Below are positions 17,901 through 25,708 of a DNA stretch of 64,000 nucleotides, piece by piece. The stretch's first letter is position 1. Every line of letters starts with the position of its first letter. The DNA is taken from the NCBI RefSeq assembly GCF_000389965.1, contig NC_021191.1, positions 1,985,501-2,049,500 of the forward strand, read 5' to 3'. Below the pieces are notes generated by a model. That model had not been told where the DNA came from. It saw nothing but the letters and a program-made list of their open reading frames with translations, and searched no databases. Origin of the DNA: Actinoplanes sp. N902-109. Lineage in GTDB: Bacteria; Actinomycetota; Actinomycetes; Mycobacteriales; Micromonosporaceae. A program made the position numbers and the translations under genes.

Positions 17901-18125
17901 GTCGACGCGGCCGCGATGGAGGCCGGCTGGACGCTGGCCGCTCAGGTGCGCAACGCGCTGACGCTGGTGCGCGGGCGGCCGACTGACCAGCTGCCCCGGC
18001 ACGGCGTCGAGCTGGCCGGGGTGGTGCAGCTGCTCGGCGGCGGCGACCCGGGTGAGTTCGTCGACCGCTACCTGCGGCTGACCCGGCGTTCCCGGGCGGC
18101 CACGGAACGGGTCCTGGATGCTTAG
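14988..18125 (+). CDS. glnE: bifunctional glutamine synthetase adenylyltransferase/deadenylase
   Basis: A 1,045-residue GlnE that attaches AMP to, and removes it from, the regulatory tyrosine of GlnA1. Two nucleotidyltransferase domains are visible: the first with AVIAMGKCGGNELNYVSDVDVIFV (GG-x-DxD type), then RGPGGLRDIEFAVQLLQL. The second has AVIGMGRLGSYEMSYPSDADVLFVF, IDADLRPEGRQGP and RGGLADVEWAVQLVQLRH. An Ala/Gly-rich insertion of about 35 residues follows FAPPPG in the second domain. The start GTG is one base after the preceding stop, and its end overlaps the next gene by eight bases. The substrate GlnA1 is encoded about 8 kb away. Confidence 0.95.
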   Translation: MTRPSRLARYGFADNGSRAADLLGPEGLGLWDATAQEPADGQAAELIHALSRAADPNLALRQLHRMVETAAREERRSNGGPVQAADGEIAGSPATAAIVSALGTDAGLRRRLIAVLGASSALGDHLVANHEQWRVLATGKTGLPPDADGHLELGDSMGDQPPAVPALRTAYRTALLRIVAADLTGGRGLEPTMAALSRLADETLGAAYRIAVSGLPGSVSEPRLAVIAMGKCGGNELNYVSDVDVIFVVAGDEDLSAGTTVAARLIEICGQVAWQVDAALRPEGSRGPLVRTLASHQAYYRRWARTWEFQALLKARPAAGDLTLGQEWIDDLAPLVWHAAERPEAVDDVRDMRRKIIANVPRNEVDREIKRGPGGLRDIEFAVQLLQLVHGRIDETLRLPGTLPALRALVAGGYVGREDGETLLRGYRFLRDIEHRLQLQNLRRTHTVPDDPKALRWLAAALGYRALPGRDAVEAFRTDWVGHAAQVRRLHVKLLYQPLLESVARVPAEALRMTPESAGRRLEILGFADPAGALRHLQALTGGVSRTAAIQRTLLPMLLQEFADAPEPDRGLLNYRHVSDKLGSTPWYLRLLRDGGPVARRLARVLSLSRYATDLLTRDPEALRLLADDAELLPRGRDALREGFIAAAERHLRTGPAAVEPAPVIAALDPAPAIAAVRAMRRRELFRIACADILSQAGDLAPAQPLDVQRIGIALSDVTDATLTATLHVARRVHPGPAGLRFAVIGMGRLGSYEMSYPSDADVLFVFAPPPGSAHGEAAAPGGAAGGAAAGRPDAGVEREAAAAAHAIAEEMRRTLGAPAPDPPLGIDADLRPEGRQGPLARSINAYAQYYARWSRVWESQALLRARFVCGDQDLGREFERIADPMRYPSGGLSREQVTEIRRIKARVETERLPRGADPNTHTKLGRGGLADVEWAVQLVQLRHAYALPELRRTRTLEALAAEVGAKLIDKVDAAAMEAGWTLAAQVRNALTLVRGRPTDQLPRHGVELAGVVQLLGGGDPGEFVDRYLRLTRRSRAATERVLDA

Positions 18126-19506
18126 TTCCACCCGGCCGTTCTGGCTGGCGGCGGTCGTCGCTGCCCTGCTCCGGGTGCCGTTCCTGGTCACCGGGCTGTC
18201 CACCGACGAGGGCGGCTATGCGTACGTGGCCCGGCAGTGGGCGCGCGGCGACAAGCTCTACGACACCGCGTGGCTCGACCGGCCGCAGGGCCTGCTCCTG
18301 GTGTATCGGGGGCTGCTGGGGCTGGGCGGCGACGGCTGGACGATCCGGCTCGGGATGGTGCTCGGCGGGGTGGTCGTCACGCTGGCCCTCGCCGCCCTGG
18401 GGGTGCTGCTGGTCAACCGGGCCACCGGCATCGCCGCCGCCTGGATCTACGCGGTGGTGGGCGTCGCACCGCATCTGGAGGGCATGACGTTGAACGGGGA
18501 GCTGCTCGCCAGCATCCCGTCGACCGTCGCCATCGCGCTGCTGGTGTTCTGGTGGCGCCGGTCGCGCTCGGTGTGGTGGCTGCTCGGTGCGGGCTTCTGT
18601 GCCGGGCTCGCGCTGACCATGAAGCAGTCCGGCATCGACGGTCTCGTCGTCGGACTGGTGGTCGTGCTCCTGCTGCGCCGCGGCTTCCTGTTCTTCGCCG
18701 CGGCGGCTGTCCCGGTGCTGGCGTCGGTGCTGCACGGCCTGCTCACCGGCTGGTCCGCCTACTGGACCGCGCTCATCGGCTATCAACTGTCGGCGATGGG
18801 CGGCGACGGTTCCAACGCCGGCACCCGCTGGACCGATCTGGGCCGCAACGCCGGGGACATCGCGCTTGACCTGGCCCTGATCCTGGTCGTGTCGCTGCTC
18901 GGCTGGCGCAAGCTCGACCGTGGCGGCCGCTGGGTGCTCGGCGGGTGGCTGTTCGCCGGGTTCGTCGGCATCAACCTCGGCGGGTCGTACTGGCCGCATT
19001 ACTTCGTCCAGCCGCTGCCCGCGCTGGTCCTGCTGGCCGCCGCCGGGGTGGCCGGGCTGCGCCTGCGGTGGGTGGCCGGCGGCCTGATCGTGCTGCCCAC
19101 GGTGGTGTGGTTGGTCGCGCTCGTCCCGATGTCGGCGACCCGGCGGGCGGACGCCATCCCGTACGATGCCCTGGCCCGCCGCGACGACCGGATAGCGGCT
19201 GTGATCAGGGCATCCACCGGCCCGGACGACCGCATCTACGTCCTGGAATCGGAGGCCTACCTGTACTTCGCGGCCGACCGGGTGTCGCCCTACCCGTACC
19301 TGTGGGGTAAACCGATCGACAAGATCCCGGACGCGCTGCCCCGGCTGCGCGCGATGCTGAGCGCACCGGACCGCCCGGCCCTGGTGGTGCTGGACACCCC
19401 GCCGGCCGCGGTGGATCCCAGCGGCGGCATCGCCGCGGACCTGGCCGCTCACTACCACCCCGACACCGTGGTCGAGGGCGTGCAGATCCTGCGGGCCGAC
19501 CCGTGA
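18118..19506 (+). CDS. GT-C fold membrane glycosyltransferase (PMT/GT39-like)
   Basis: A 462-residue polytopic protein with roughly ten hydrophobic segments. Near the N-terminus TGLSTDEGGYAYVARQWARGD places an acidic pair in the first outer loop, the hallmark of GT-C enzymes using polyprenyl-phosphate sugars. It is followed by YDTAWLDRPQGLL, as in ArnT/PMT-like proteins. The C-terminal 100 residues are soluble (DDRIYVLESEAYLYFAADRVSPYPYLWGKP). The donor is probably polyprenol-phosphate mannose or a similar lipid sugar. The ATG lies within the last codons of glnE, and the stop overlaps the next start by four bases. It is first of four GT-C genes. Confidence 0.8.
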   Translation: MLSSTRPFWLAAVVAALLRVPFLVTGLSTDEGGYAYVARQWARGDKLYDTAWLDRPQGLLLVYRGLLGLGGDGWTIRLGMVLGGVVVTLALAALGVLLVNRATGIAAAWIYAVVGVAPHLEGMTLNGELLASIPSTVAIALLVFWWRRSRSVWWLLGAGFCAGLALTMKQSGIDGLVVGLVVVLLLRRGFLFFAAAAVPVLASVLHGLLTGWSAYWTALIGYQLSAMGGDGSNAGTRWTDLGRNAGDIALDLALILVVSLLGWRKLDRGGRWVLGGWLFAGFVGINLGGSYWPHYFVQPLPALVLLAAAGVAGLRLRWVAGGLIVLPTVVWLVALVPMSATRRADAIPYDALARRDDRIAAVIRASTGPDDRIYVLESEAYLYFAADRVSPYPYLWGKPIDKIPDALPRLRAMLSAPDRPALVVLDTPPAAVDPSGGIAADLAAHYHPDTVVEGVQILRADP

Positions 19507-20876
19507 GCCCTGCGGCCCGGGTGCGCTGGCTGGGGTTCTTCGGCGCGGTGTGCTGTGCCGTGGACGCCGTGCTGTTCGGGGCGCCGACGTGGATCCGGCG
19601 GGGTGTGTCGGTGGTCAGCATCGTGCGTGGCCCGAACGGTGTGCTCATCATGCTGCTGTGGATCGCCGGGCTGAGCGCGCTGGGTGCGGCGTGGTGGCTG
19701 GGGCGCCGGCTGGCCGTGGGGCGCGGGTGGATCTACCTGACGGCGGCGCTGTGGATCGTGCCGCTGCTGCTGGTGCCGCCGCTGGCGAGCCGGGACATGT
19801 ATGCGTACGCCTGCCAGGGTTCGCTCTTCGACGCCGGCTTCAACCCGTCCGTGGATCCGATCTCGGCGCAGCCCTGCCCGTGGCTCGAGTCGGTGTCGGT
19901 GGTGTGGCGCGACACGCCCACGCCGTACGGGCCGTTGCAGATCGTGCTCGCCGGGTTCGCGGCGTCGTTCGGCTCGCAGGCGGTGGCGCTGGGGATCTTC
20001 CGGGCGTACGCGGTGCTGGCGATGGCCGGGATGGCGGCCGTGCTGCCGCTGCTGGCCCGTCGGCTGGGTGCCGATGAGAACCGGGCGCTGTGGCTCGTGC
20101 TGTGCTGCCCGCTGGTCGCGGTGCACTTCATCGGCGGCGGGCACAACGACCTGCTGACGATGGCGCTGCTCGGGGCCGGTCTGGCGCTGATCGCGGGCGA
20201 CCGTGGGACCCGGGCGCTGCTCGCCGGGGGTGCGCTGCTCGGGGCCGGGATCGCGATCAAGACGACCGTCGGGGTGGTGCTGCCGTTCGCGGCTGTGCTG
20301 GCCGCGGGCGGGCTGGTGCCGTTCGGCCGGTTCGTCCGCCGGGGCGGAGCGGTCGTCGGGGGAGCGGCCGGGCTGGTGGCCGTACTGTCGCTGGTCTCGG
20401 GGCTGGGTTTCGGCTGGGTGACGTCGCTGTCCGGCGCGGGGGAGTCGCGGAGCTGGACGTCACCACCCACCGCGGTCGGCATCGCGGTCAACGCGGTGGG
20501 CAAGTGGTTCGGCGCCGGGATCGACGTCGTCCCCGCGATCCGGGCCGTTGCGCTGGCCCTGCTGCTGGTCTCGCTGGTGGCGATCTGGTGGTGGCACCGG
20601 GACGGCAACGCCCTGCGCGGTGCCGGACTGGCCTGCCTGGCGGTCATCTTCTTCGCGCCGATCACCCAGCCCTGGTACCTGTTCTGGGCGCTCGTGCTGT
20701 GGGCGGTCGCCTCCGTGAGCACGCGGTGGCTGGAGATCGCCATCATCGCGTCGATGTTCCTGATCCTGCCGAACGGGGACGGGGCCTGGAAGTTCGCGCA
20801 GGTGCCGTTCGCGTTCGTGATCACCGTGGCGATCGGCTGGTCCGGGTGGCGTGCGGCGCGGGCGGTGCTGCGGTGA
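19503..20876 (+). CDS. MptB-like alpha-1,6-mannosyltransferase (GT-C)
   Basis: A 457-residue polytopic GT-C protein. Key segments are PPLASRDMYAYACQG (the acidic loop in the form seen in MptA/MptB), DTPTPYGPLQIVLAG, FIGGGHNDLLTMALLGAGL and SPPTAVGIAVNAVG. In mycobacteria and corynebacteria this family extends the alpha-1,6-mannan core of lipomannan from polyprenol-phosphate mannose. It is a clear paralogue of the next gene, sharing each of these motifs. GTG 19503 overlaps the previous stop (GTGA). Acceptor identity in this organism is unknown. Confidence 0.82.
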   Translation: MSPAARVRWLGFFGAVCCAVDAVLFGAPTWIRRGVSVVSIVRGPNGVLIMLLWIAGLSALGAAWWLGRRLAVGRGWIYLTAALWIVPLLLVPPLASRDMYAYACQGSLFDAGFNPSVDPISAQPCPWLESVSVVWRDTPTPYGPLQIVLAGFAASFGSQAVALGIFRAYAVLAMAGMAAVLPLLARRLGADENRALWLVLCCPLVAVHFIGGGHNDLLTMALLGAGLALIAGDRGTRALLAGGALLGAGIAIKTTVGVVLPFAAVLAAGGLVPFGRFVRRGGAVVGGAAGLVAVLSLVSGLGFGWVTSLSGAGESRSWTSPPTAVGIAVNAVGKWFGAGIDVVPAIRAVALALLLVSLVAIWWWHRDGNALRGAGLACLAVIFFAPITQPWYLFWALVLWAVASVSTRWLEIAIIASMFLILPNGDGAWKFAQVPFAFVITVAIGWSGWRAARAVLR

Positions 20877-22270
20877 GCCCGCGGGTGATCCGGTGGGGTG
20901 GCTTCGCCGGCAGCCTGGCCACCGCTGCAACGGCGTGGCTCGGCGGGTCCGGTTACCAGCGGGTGCCCAGCATCAACCCGGTCACGCTGCTCAGCGGCCA
21001 GCGCGGGGTGCTGCTGCCGATCCTGTGGGTGCTCGGCACGGCGCTGCTGATCCTCGCGTGGTGGTTCGGCCGGCACGTCGTTCCGTCGCTGCGGTGGGCG
21101 CTGGTCACGGTCGGGTTGTGGATCCTGCCGGTGCTGTGGTTCCTGCCGCTGGGCAGTGCCGACATCTACTCGTACGCCTGCCAGGGGTATGTGCAGCAGG
21201 CCGGCGGTGATCCGTACGCGGGTGGGGTGGGCTCGTTCGGTTGCCCGTGGCTCGGGTCGGTGGCGTCGTCCTGGGTGGACTCGCCGGCGCCGTACGGGCC
21301 GCTGTTCCTGCTGCTCTCGGGGTGGGTCGTCGGGCTGGCCGGTGGCTCGCTGGCCGTGGTGATCGCCGGGGTACGGGTGCTCGCGCTGGCCGGCGTGGCG
21401 CTGCTGGCGGTGGGTGTGCCGGTGCTGGCGCGGCGGTGCGGGATCGATCCGGCGCGGGCGGTGTGGGTGGTGCTGGCGTGCCCGATCGTGCTGGTGCACC
21501 TCGTGTCCGGCGGGCACAACGATGCGTTGATGGCCGGGCTGATCGTGGCTGGGCTCGCGCTGGTGGCGTCCCGCCGGGATGCCGGGTGGCTGGTGGCGGC
21601 GGGTGCCGTGCTCGGCTTGGCGGTGGCGGTGAAGGCCACGGCGGTCGTGGTGGTGCCGTTCGCGGTGCTGGCCGCCCGGCCCCGCTCCGCACCCGGCATG
21701 TCAGGCGGGAACGCGGCGAGCGGATGGCGTCTGCTCTGGCGGCCGGCAGTGGCGGTCGGGGGCGGGCTGGTGGCGGCCATGGCGCTGCTCAGTCTCGGGT
21801 CCGGGCGCGGTGTCGGCTGGGTGGCCGGGCTGCTGCGCAGCGGCGACAGCGTGACCTGGGGTTCGCCGCCGACCGCGGTGGGGCTGACGATCAAGGCGCT
21901 GACCGGCTTCGACGCGGTGCCGGTGGTTCGCGTGCTCGGCGTCGTGGTGCTCGCCGGGGTGCTCGTCCGGCTGTGGGTGCGGGCGTTCCAGCAGGGCGGC
22001 GCGCTGGGGCATGCCGGGCTGGCGCTCGCGGCGACCGTGCTGTGCGCGCCGGTGTTCCACCCCTGGTATGCGATCTGGCCGCTGGCCGTGCTGGCTGCCA
22101 CCCGTACCGAAAGCCGCTGGTTGCTGGGGTTGTGCGCCGTTGCCGCCACGCTGACGACGCCGGCCGGCTACAACTGGGCGCTGTACACCCGGGTCCCCGG
22201 CGCGATCGTCGTCACGGTTGCGCTGGTCGTCCTCGCGGTCCGGCTGCCCCGCCGTAGGGTGGTCGCGTGA
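20873..22270 (+). CDS. second MptB-like alpha-1,6-mannosyltransferase (GT-C)
   Basis: A 465-residue paralogue of the preceding protein. It shows LPLGSADIYSYACQGYV, DSPAPYGPLFLLLSG, LVSGGHNDALMAGLIVAGLAL and GSPPTAVGLTIKALTG in the same order. The start is GTG 20873, overlapping the previous stop by four bases; the frame runs back to 20090, but only as a shadow of the upstream gene. The two copies differ at many positions, so the duplication is old. One copy may initiate and the other elongate a mannan, or they may act on different acceptors; the sequence alone cannot decide. Confidence 0.82.
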   Translation: MSPRVIRWGGFAGSLATAATAWLGGSGYQRVPSINPVTLLSGQRGVLLPILWVLGTALLILAWWFGRHVVPSLRWALVTVGLWILPVLWFLPLGSADIYSYACQGYVQQAGGDPYAGGVGSFGCPWLGSVASSWVDSPAPYGPLFLLLSGWVVGLAGGSLAVVIAGVRVLALAGVALLAVGVPVLARRCGIDPARAVWVVLACPIVLVHLVSGGHNDALMAGLIVAGLALVASRRDAGWLVAAGAVLGLAVAVKATAVVVVPFAVLAARPRSAPGMSGGNAASGWRLLWRPAVAVGGGLVAAMALLSLGSGRGVGWVAGLLRSGDSVTWGSPPTAVGLTIKALTGFDAVPVVRVLGVVVLAGVLVRLWVRAFQQGGALGHAGLALAATVLCAPVFHPWYAIWPLAVLAATRTESRWLLGLCAVAATLTTPAGYNWALYTRVPGAIVVTVALVVLAVRLPRRRVVA

Positions 22271-23421
22271 CGCGCCGGGTGCTGATTCTCGCTGTGCTCG
22301 GGGCCGGCGCCGCTGCTCTGCTCATCTGGTCGGCGGTTTACCACTTCTACTTCGACTCCGGGGTGTACGCGGGGGCCGTGCGCTACTGGTTCCGCGACGG
22401 CGGGATGGTCTACGACTATCTCAAGCCCGGGACGCCGTACGGGTTCACGTACCCGCCGTTCGCCGGCTTGCTCATGGCGCCGATGGCCTACCTGCCGCTG
22501 CCCGCCATCGCCACGCTCGCCTCCGTCGCCACCGTCGTCGTGACCACGATGGTGACCTGGTGGTTCATCGCCCCGGTGGTGCGGCAGCGCGGCTGGCAAC
22601 CGCGTTACGCGCTGGCCGTCGCGGCCTGCCTGGCGTTGATCTTCGAGCCGGTGCGCGAGACCTTCGGGTTCGGCCAGGTCAACATGCTGCTGCTGGCGCT
22701 GGTCGCCGGGGACATGCTGTTCGGCCTGGACCGGGGCAAACGGTGGGCGGGCGTCGGCATCGGGCTGGCGACGGCGATCAAGCTGACACCCGGGGTGTTC
22801 ATCCTCTATCTGCTGATCACCCGGCGCTGGCGCGCGGCGGCCACGGCGATCGGCACGTCCGCGGCGGCGACCCTGCTGGCGGCGGCGTTCTGGCCGGACG
22901 CGTCACGGGAGTTCTGGACCGCCGCGCTGTGGGACACCAACCGGGTCGGCAACCTCGCGTACATCTCCAATCAGTCGCTGCGCGGGTTCCTCGCCCGGCT
23001 CCCGATCGACGCCGTCGAGTCGAAGGTGTGGGTCGTGGTCGTGCTGCTCGTCCTCGGCGTCTGGGCGTGGCGGGTGCGCCGGGCCGACGCGCTGGCCGCG
23101 CTGGCGCTGACCGGCGTGCTCAGCTGCCTGATCAGCCCGGTCACCTGGGTGCATCACTGCGTGTGGCTGTTGCCCGCGCTCGTCCGCTGTGCCGAGCACT
23201 CGTGGAAAACCGCCGCGGCCGTTTACGCCGTGCTGAGTTCACGGTTGACGTTCCTCTACGAGACCGGGCCGAAGCCACCGCTGGCCATTCTCGGCGGCAA
23301 CCTCTACGTGTACGCCGGACTGGCACTTCTCGCGTTCACCCCGTTAATCGCTAGTGGTCCGGCCGTGGCGGTGGCAGAGTCCGACCGTGCTTCCGGCGAT
23401 CGACACCCCTCTCGTACGTGA
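22267..23421 (+). CDS. GT87-family (DUF2029) membrane mannosyltransferase
   Basis: A 384-residue polytopic protein of the GT87/PimE type. It has YFDSGVYAGAVRYWFRDGGMVYDY (acidic residue in the first outer loop), TPYGFTYPPFAGLLMAPMAYLPL, FGFGQVNMLLLALVAGDML (the GQVN motif of DUF2029), GLATAIKLTPGVF and LISPVTWVHHCVWLLPAL. In mycobacteria such enzymes add mannose or arabinose to phosphatidylinositol mannosides and related glycolipids. GTG 22267 overlaps the previous stop (GTGA). It completes the four-gene GT-C run and overlaps the kinase-like gene that follows. Confidence 0.85.
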   Translation: MTRRVLILAVLGAGAAALLIWSAVYHFYFDSGVYAGAVRYWFRDGGMVYDYLKPGTPYGFTYPPFAGLLMAPMAYLPLPAIATLASVATVVVTTMVTWWFIAPVVRQRGWQPRYALAVAACLALIFEPVRETFGFGQVNMLLLALVAGDMLFGLDRGKRWAGVGIGLATAIKLTPGVFILYLLITRRWRAAATAIGTSAAATLLAAAFWPDASREFWTAALWDTNRVGNLAYISNQSLRGFLARLPIDAVESKVWVVVVLLVLGVWAWRVRRADALAALALTGVLSCLISPVTWVHHCVWLLPALVRCAEHSWKTAAAVYAVLSSRLTFLYETGPKPPLAILGGNLYVYAGLALLAFTPLIASGPAVAVAESDRASGDRHPSRT

Positions 23422-24238
23422 CCTGGTCGATGCGCAGTTCCCGCAATGGTCCGCACTGCCGCTGCACCGGGTCGAACCGGGCGGCTCCGACCACGTCATT
23501 CACCGGCTGGGCGATGCGCTGTCGGTGCGCCTGCCCCGCCACGACGGCGCCATCGACCAGGCCGCGAAGGAAATGACCTGGCTGCCCCGGCTCGCCCCGC
23601 ACCTGCCGCTGGCCATCCCGGCCCCGGTGGCGGTGGGCGAGCCGGGCTTCGGCTATCCGTGGCGGTGGGCGGTTTCCCGCTGGCTGCCCGGCTCGGTGGC
23701 AACAATCGCCATCGACTCCGCGGCGACCGCTGAGGTGCTGGCCGGTTTTCTGACGGCACTGCAAGGCGTACCCGCCGGGGAGGTCGTCGAGCTGGAATCT
23801 GCTGCCTTGGGCGCGCGGGACGACAAGGTGCGGGCCGACATCACCGCTGTGGCCGGCCGCTTCGACGCCGCGGCCATGACCAGGCTCTGGCACGAAGCGA
23901 TCGACGCGCCCGCGTGGCACCGCCCGCCCGTGCTCTTCCACGGCGACTTCCACACCGGCAACCTGCTCGCCGTCGACGGCCGGGTCAGCGCGGTCATCGA
24001 CTTCGGCGGCCTGGGTCTCGGCGACCCGGCGCCGGACCTCATGATGGCCTTCACCCTGATGTCCGCCCCGACCCGGGCCGTCTTCCGCCGCACCCTCGAC
24101 GTCGACGCCGCAACCTGGTCCCGCGGCCGCGGATGGGCGCTCGCTGCGGGCCTCAACGCCTTCACCTCGTACGCTGCGACAAGCCCCCGCATCGCGGCCG
24201 CAACCACCCGGCAGATCCTCGCCGCCCTCGAAGGCTGA
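23387..24238 (+). CDS. APH-family aminoglycoside/hydroxyurea-type phosphotransferase
   Basis: A 283-residue protein when started at GTG 23387, which gives MLPAIDTPLVRDLVDAQFPQW. Kinase-like features are HRVEPGGSDHVIHRLG, the catalytic loop FHGDFHTGNLL (HGDxHxxN) and the metal-binding VIDFGGLGLGDPAPDL. These are typical of APH(3')/homoserine-kinase-like phosphotransferases. The start lies 35 bp inside the preceding GT87 gene. An in-frame ATG at 23354 is less likely. The natural substrate is unknown, and antibiotic resistance should not be assumed. Confidence 0.85.
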   Translation: MLPAIDTPLVRDLVDAQFPQWSALPLHRVEPGGSDHVIHRLGDALSVRLPRHDGAIDQAAKEMTWLPRLAPHLPLAIPAPVAVGEPGFGYPWRWAVSRWLPGSVATIAIDSAATAEVLAGFLTALQGVPAGEVVELESAALGARDDKVRADITAVAGRFDAAAMTRLWHEAIDAPAWHRPPVLFHGDFHTGNLLAVDGRVSAVIDFGGLGLGDPAPDLMMAFTLMSAPTRAVFRRTLDVDAATWSRGRGWALAAGLNAFTSYAATSPRIAAATTRQILAALEG

Positions 24239-24285
24239 TCGTCAGCTTCGGCCCGATGGTCGTGTCACCCGGGGCCTGAGCGAAT

Positions 24286-24657
24286 TCAGTCGGCCGGCCC
24301 GGTACTGGCGTCGAGCGCGTCGAGGACGGCTTCGCCGTTCGTTCTGGCCCATTCGGTCAGGGCGTGGATCGGGCCGATCAGGGATGCGCCGAGCGCGGTC
24401 AGGTCGTACTCGACGCGGGGTGGCGCTTCGGCGTAGACGGTGCGGCTGACCAGGCCGTGTGATTCGAGGCGGCGCAGCGTCTGGGTGAGCACTTTGCGGG
24501 AGATGCCGCCGATCAGCCCGGCCAGTTCGCCGTGGCGCACCGGCCCCTCGCTGAGCCCGGCGAGCACGACAGCGGTCCATTTGTCGGCGATCAGTTCGAT
24601 CGTCAGCCGCCCCGGGCAGTCGGCGAGGAAAAGCTCACCCGGTCGGAACGTACTCAC
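24286..24657 (-). CDS. HxlR-family winged-helix transcriptional regulator
   Basis: A 123-residue protein with the HxlR layout: a conserved N-terminal cysteine (ADCPGRLTIELIADKWTAVVL), then GELAGLIGGISRKVLTQTLRRLESHGLVSRTVYAEAPPRVEYDLTALGASL. In several HxlR proteins the N-terminal cysteine senses quinones, aldehydes or thiol oxidation. The divergent neighbour is an NADPH quinone-reductase-like gene, which fits electrophile-responsive control of that gene. This is inferred from the arrangement. Confidence 0.9.
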   Translation of the reverse strand: MSTFRPGELFLADCPGRLTIELIADKWTAVVLAGLSEGPVRHGELAGLIGGISRKVLTQTLRRLESHGLVSRTVYAEAPPRVEYDLTALGASLIGPIHALTEWARTNGEAVLDALDASTGPAD

Positions 24658-24707
24658 GGCATCGAAGGGTACCTCGTGGTTCCTGTCGGAATTCCTAGCC
24701 TGGTCCC
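24658..24707. promoter_or_regulatory. shared HxlR/oxidoreductase promoter region
   Basis: This 50-bp gap must hold both divergent promoters. It contains a GGAATTCC palindrome (24688-24695) and a GGTACC (24668-24673), either of which could belong to an HxlR operator. No longer dyad is obvious. Confidence 0.4.
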
Positions 24708-25634
24708 ATGCGAGTCATCACCCAGTACGCGTTCGGCGGTCCCGAGGTCCTCACCGTCACGGACGCACCCGAACCCCAGGTCCTGCCCACCGAAGTCCTC
24801 GTCCGGGTCGCGGCGATCGGATTGAACCCGCTCGAACCGCGCCTGCGCGAAGGGGAATTCCCGCTGCTCGGCCAGCCGCCGTTCGTCCTCGGCTGGGACA
24901 TCAGCGGGGTGGTCGAACAGGCGGCGACCTGGCGGTTCCGGCCCGGGGACGAGGTGTTCGGGATGCCGCTGTTCCCGCGGGCGGCCGGCGCGTACGCCGA
25001 ACTGGTGGCGTCACCGGCATTGCACCTGGTACGCAAACCCGCGTCGCTCTCACACGTCGAGGCCGCGGCGTTGCCGGTCGCCGGGCTGACCGCGTGGCAC
25101 GGCCTGGTCGACCTGGCCGGTGTGGCCGCGGGCGACCGGGTCCTGATCCACGGCGGCGGTGGCGGGGTCGGCCACCTCGCCATCCAGCTCGCCAAGGCGC
25201 TCGGCGCGTACGTGGTCACGACGGCGGGCCCCGGCAAGCGCGAGTTCGTCGAGGGCCTGGGCGCCGACGAGGTGATCGACTACACGGCTGCCGACTTCGC
25301 CGAGGCGGTCAGCGGCATCGACGTCGTGCTCGACACGATCGGTGACGACACCGCCGGGCGGTCGCTGCGGGTGCTGCGCCCGGGCGGTCACCTGGTGACG
25401 GCGGTCGCCGAGGGGGACGCGGAGCTGACTGCCCGCTTCGAGGCGGCCGGCATGCGGTTCAGCGGCATCGCAGTCGACCCGGATCCGGTCGGCCTACGCG
25501 GTCTCGTCGACCTCGTCGAACAGGGCAAGCTGCGCGTCCACGTCCAGCAGACCTTCCCGTTCGACCGCGTCGCCGAGGCGCACCGGCTGCTCGAAGAAGG
25601 CCACCTGCGGGGCAAGGTCGTCCTGACCGTCTGA
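24708..25634 (+). CDS. NADP-dependent quinone oxidoreductase-like MDR protein
   Basis: A 308-residue medium-chain reductase. It begins MRVITQYAFGGPEVLTV and has IGLNPLEPRLREGEFP, LGWDISGVVEQ, the nucleotide loop LIHGGGGGVGHLAIQLAKALGA and the C-terminal VQQTFPFDRVAEAHRLLEEGHLRGKVVL. Zinc ligands are missing, as in the QOR/zeta-crystallin group. It is divergent from an HxlR regulator that probably controls it. It is a distant relative of the reductase at 7.5-8.5 kb. The substrate is probably a quinone or enone. Confidence 0.87.
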   Translation: MRVITQYAFGGPEVLTVTDAPEPQVLPTEVLVRVAAIGLNPLEPRLREGEFPLLGQPPFVLGWDISGVVEQAATWRFRPGDEVFGMPLFPRAAGAYAELVASPALHLVRKPASLSHVEAAALPVAGLTAWHGLVDLAGVAAGDRVLIHGGGGGVGHLAIQLAKALGAYVVTTAGPGKREFVEGLGADEVIDYTAADFAEAVSGIDVVLDTIGDDTAGRSLRVLRPGGHLVTAVAEGDAELTARFEAAGMRFSGIAVDPDPVGLRGLVDLVEQGKLRVHVQQTFPFDRVAEAHRLLEEGHLRGKVVLTV

Positions 25635-25653
25635 GCCCTGCCGGCAGACGCCG

Positions 25654-25696
25654 GACGGCGGCCACGCCCGGCTGCGAGCCAGGTGTGACCGCCGTC
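25654..25696. terminator. possible bidirectional terminator
   Basis: GACGGCGG and CCGCCGTC form an 8-bp stem around a 27-base loop that can pair further (CCAC/GTG). It lies between the convergent oxidoreductase and glnA1 genes. Confidence 0.45.
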
Positions 25697-25708
25697 GGTG
25701 GGCCGGGG

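Noticed and set aside
20090..20872. N-terminal extension of the second MptB-like protein
   Set aside because: It overlaps the preceding gene in another frame and is Arg/Gly/Ala shadow sequence. The true start overlaps the previous stop by four bases.
23387..24238. Antibiotic-resistance aminoglycoside kinase
   Set aside because: The fold is clear but these genes are common in actinobacteria with varied substrates. Nothing here indicates resistance.
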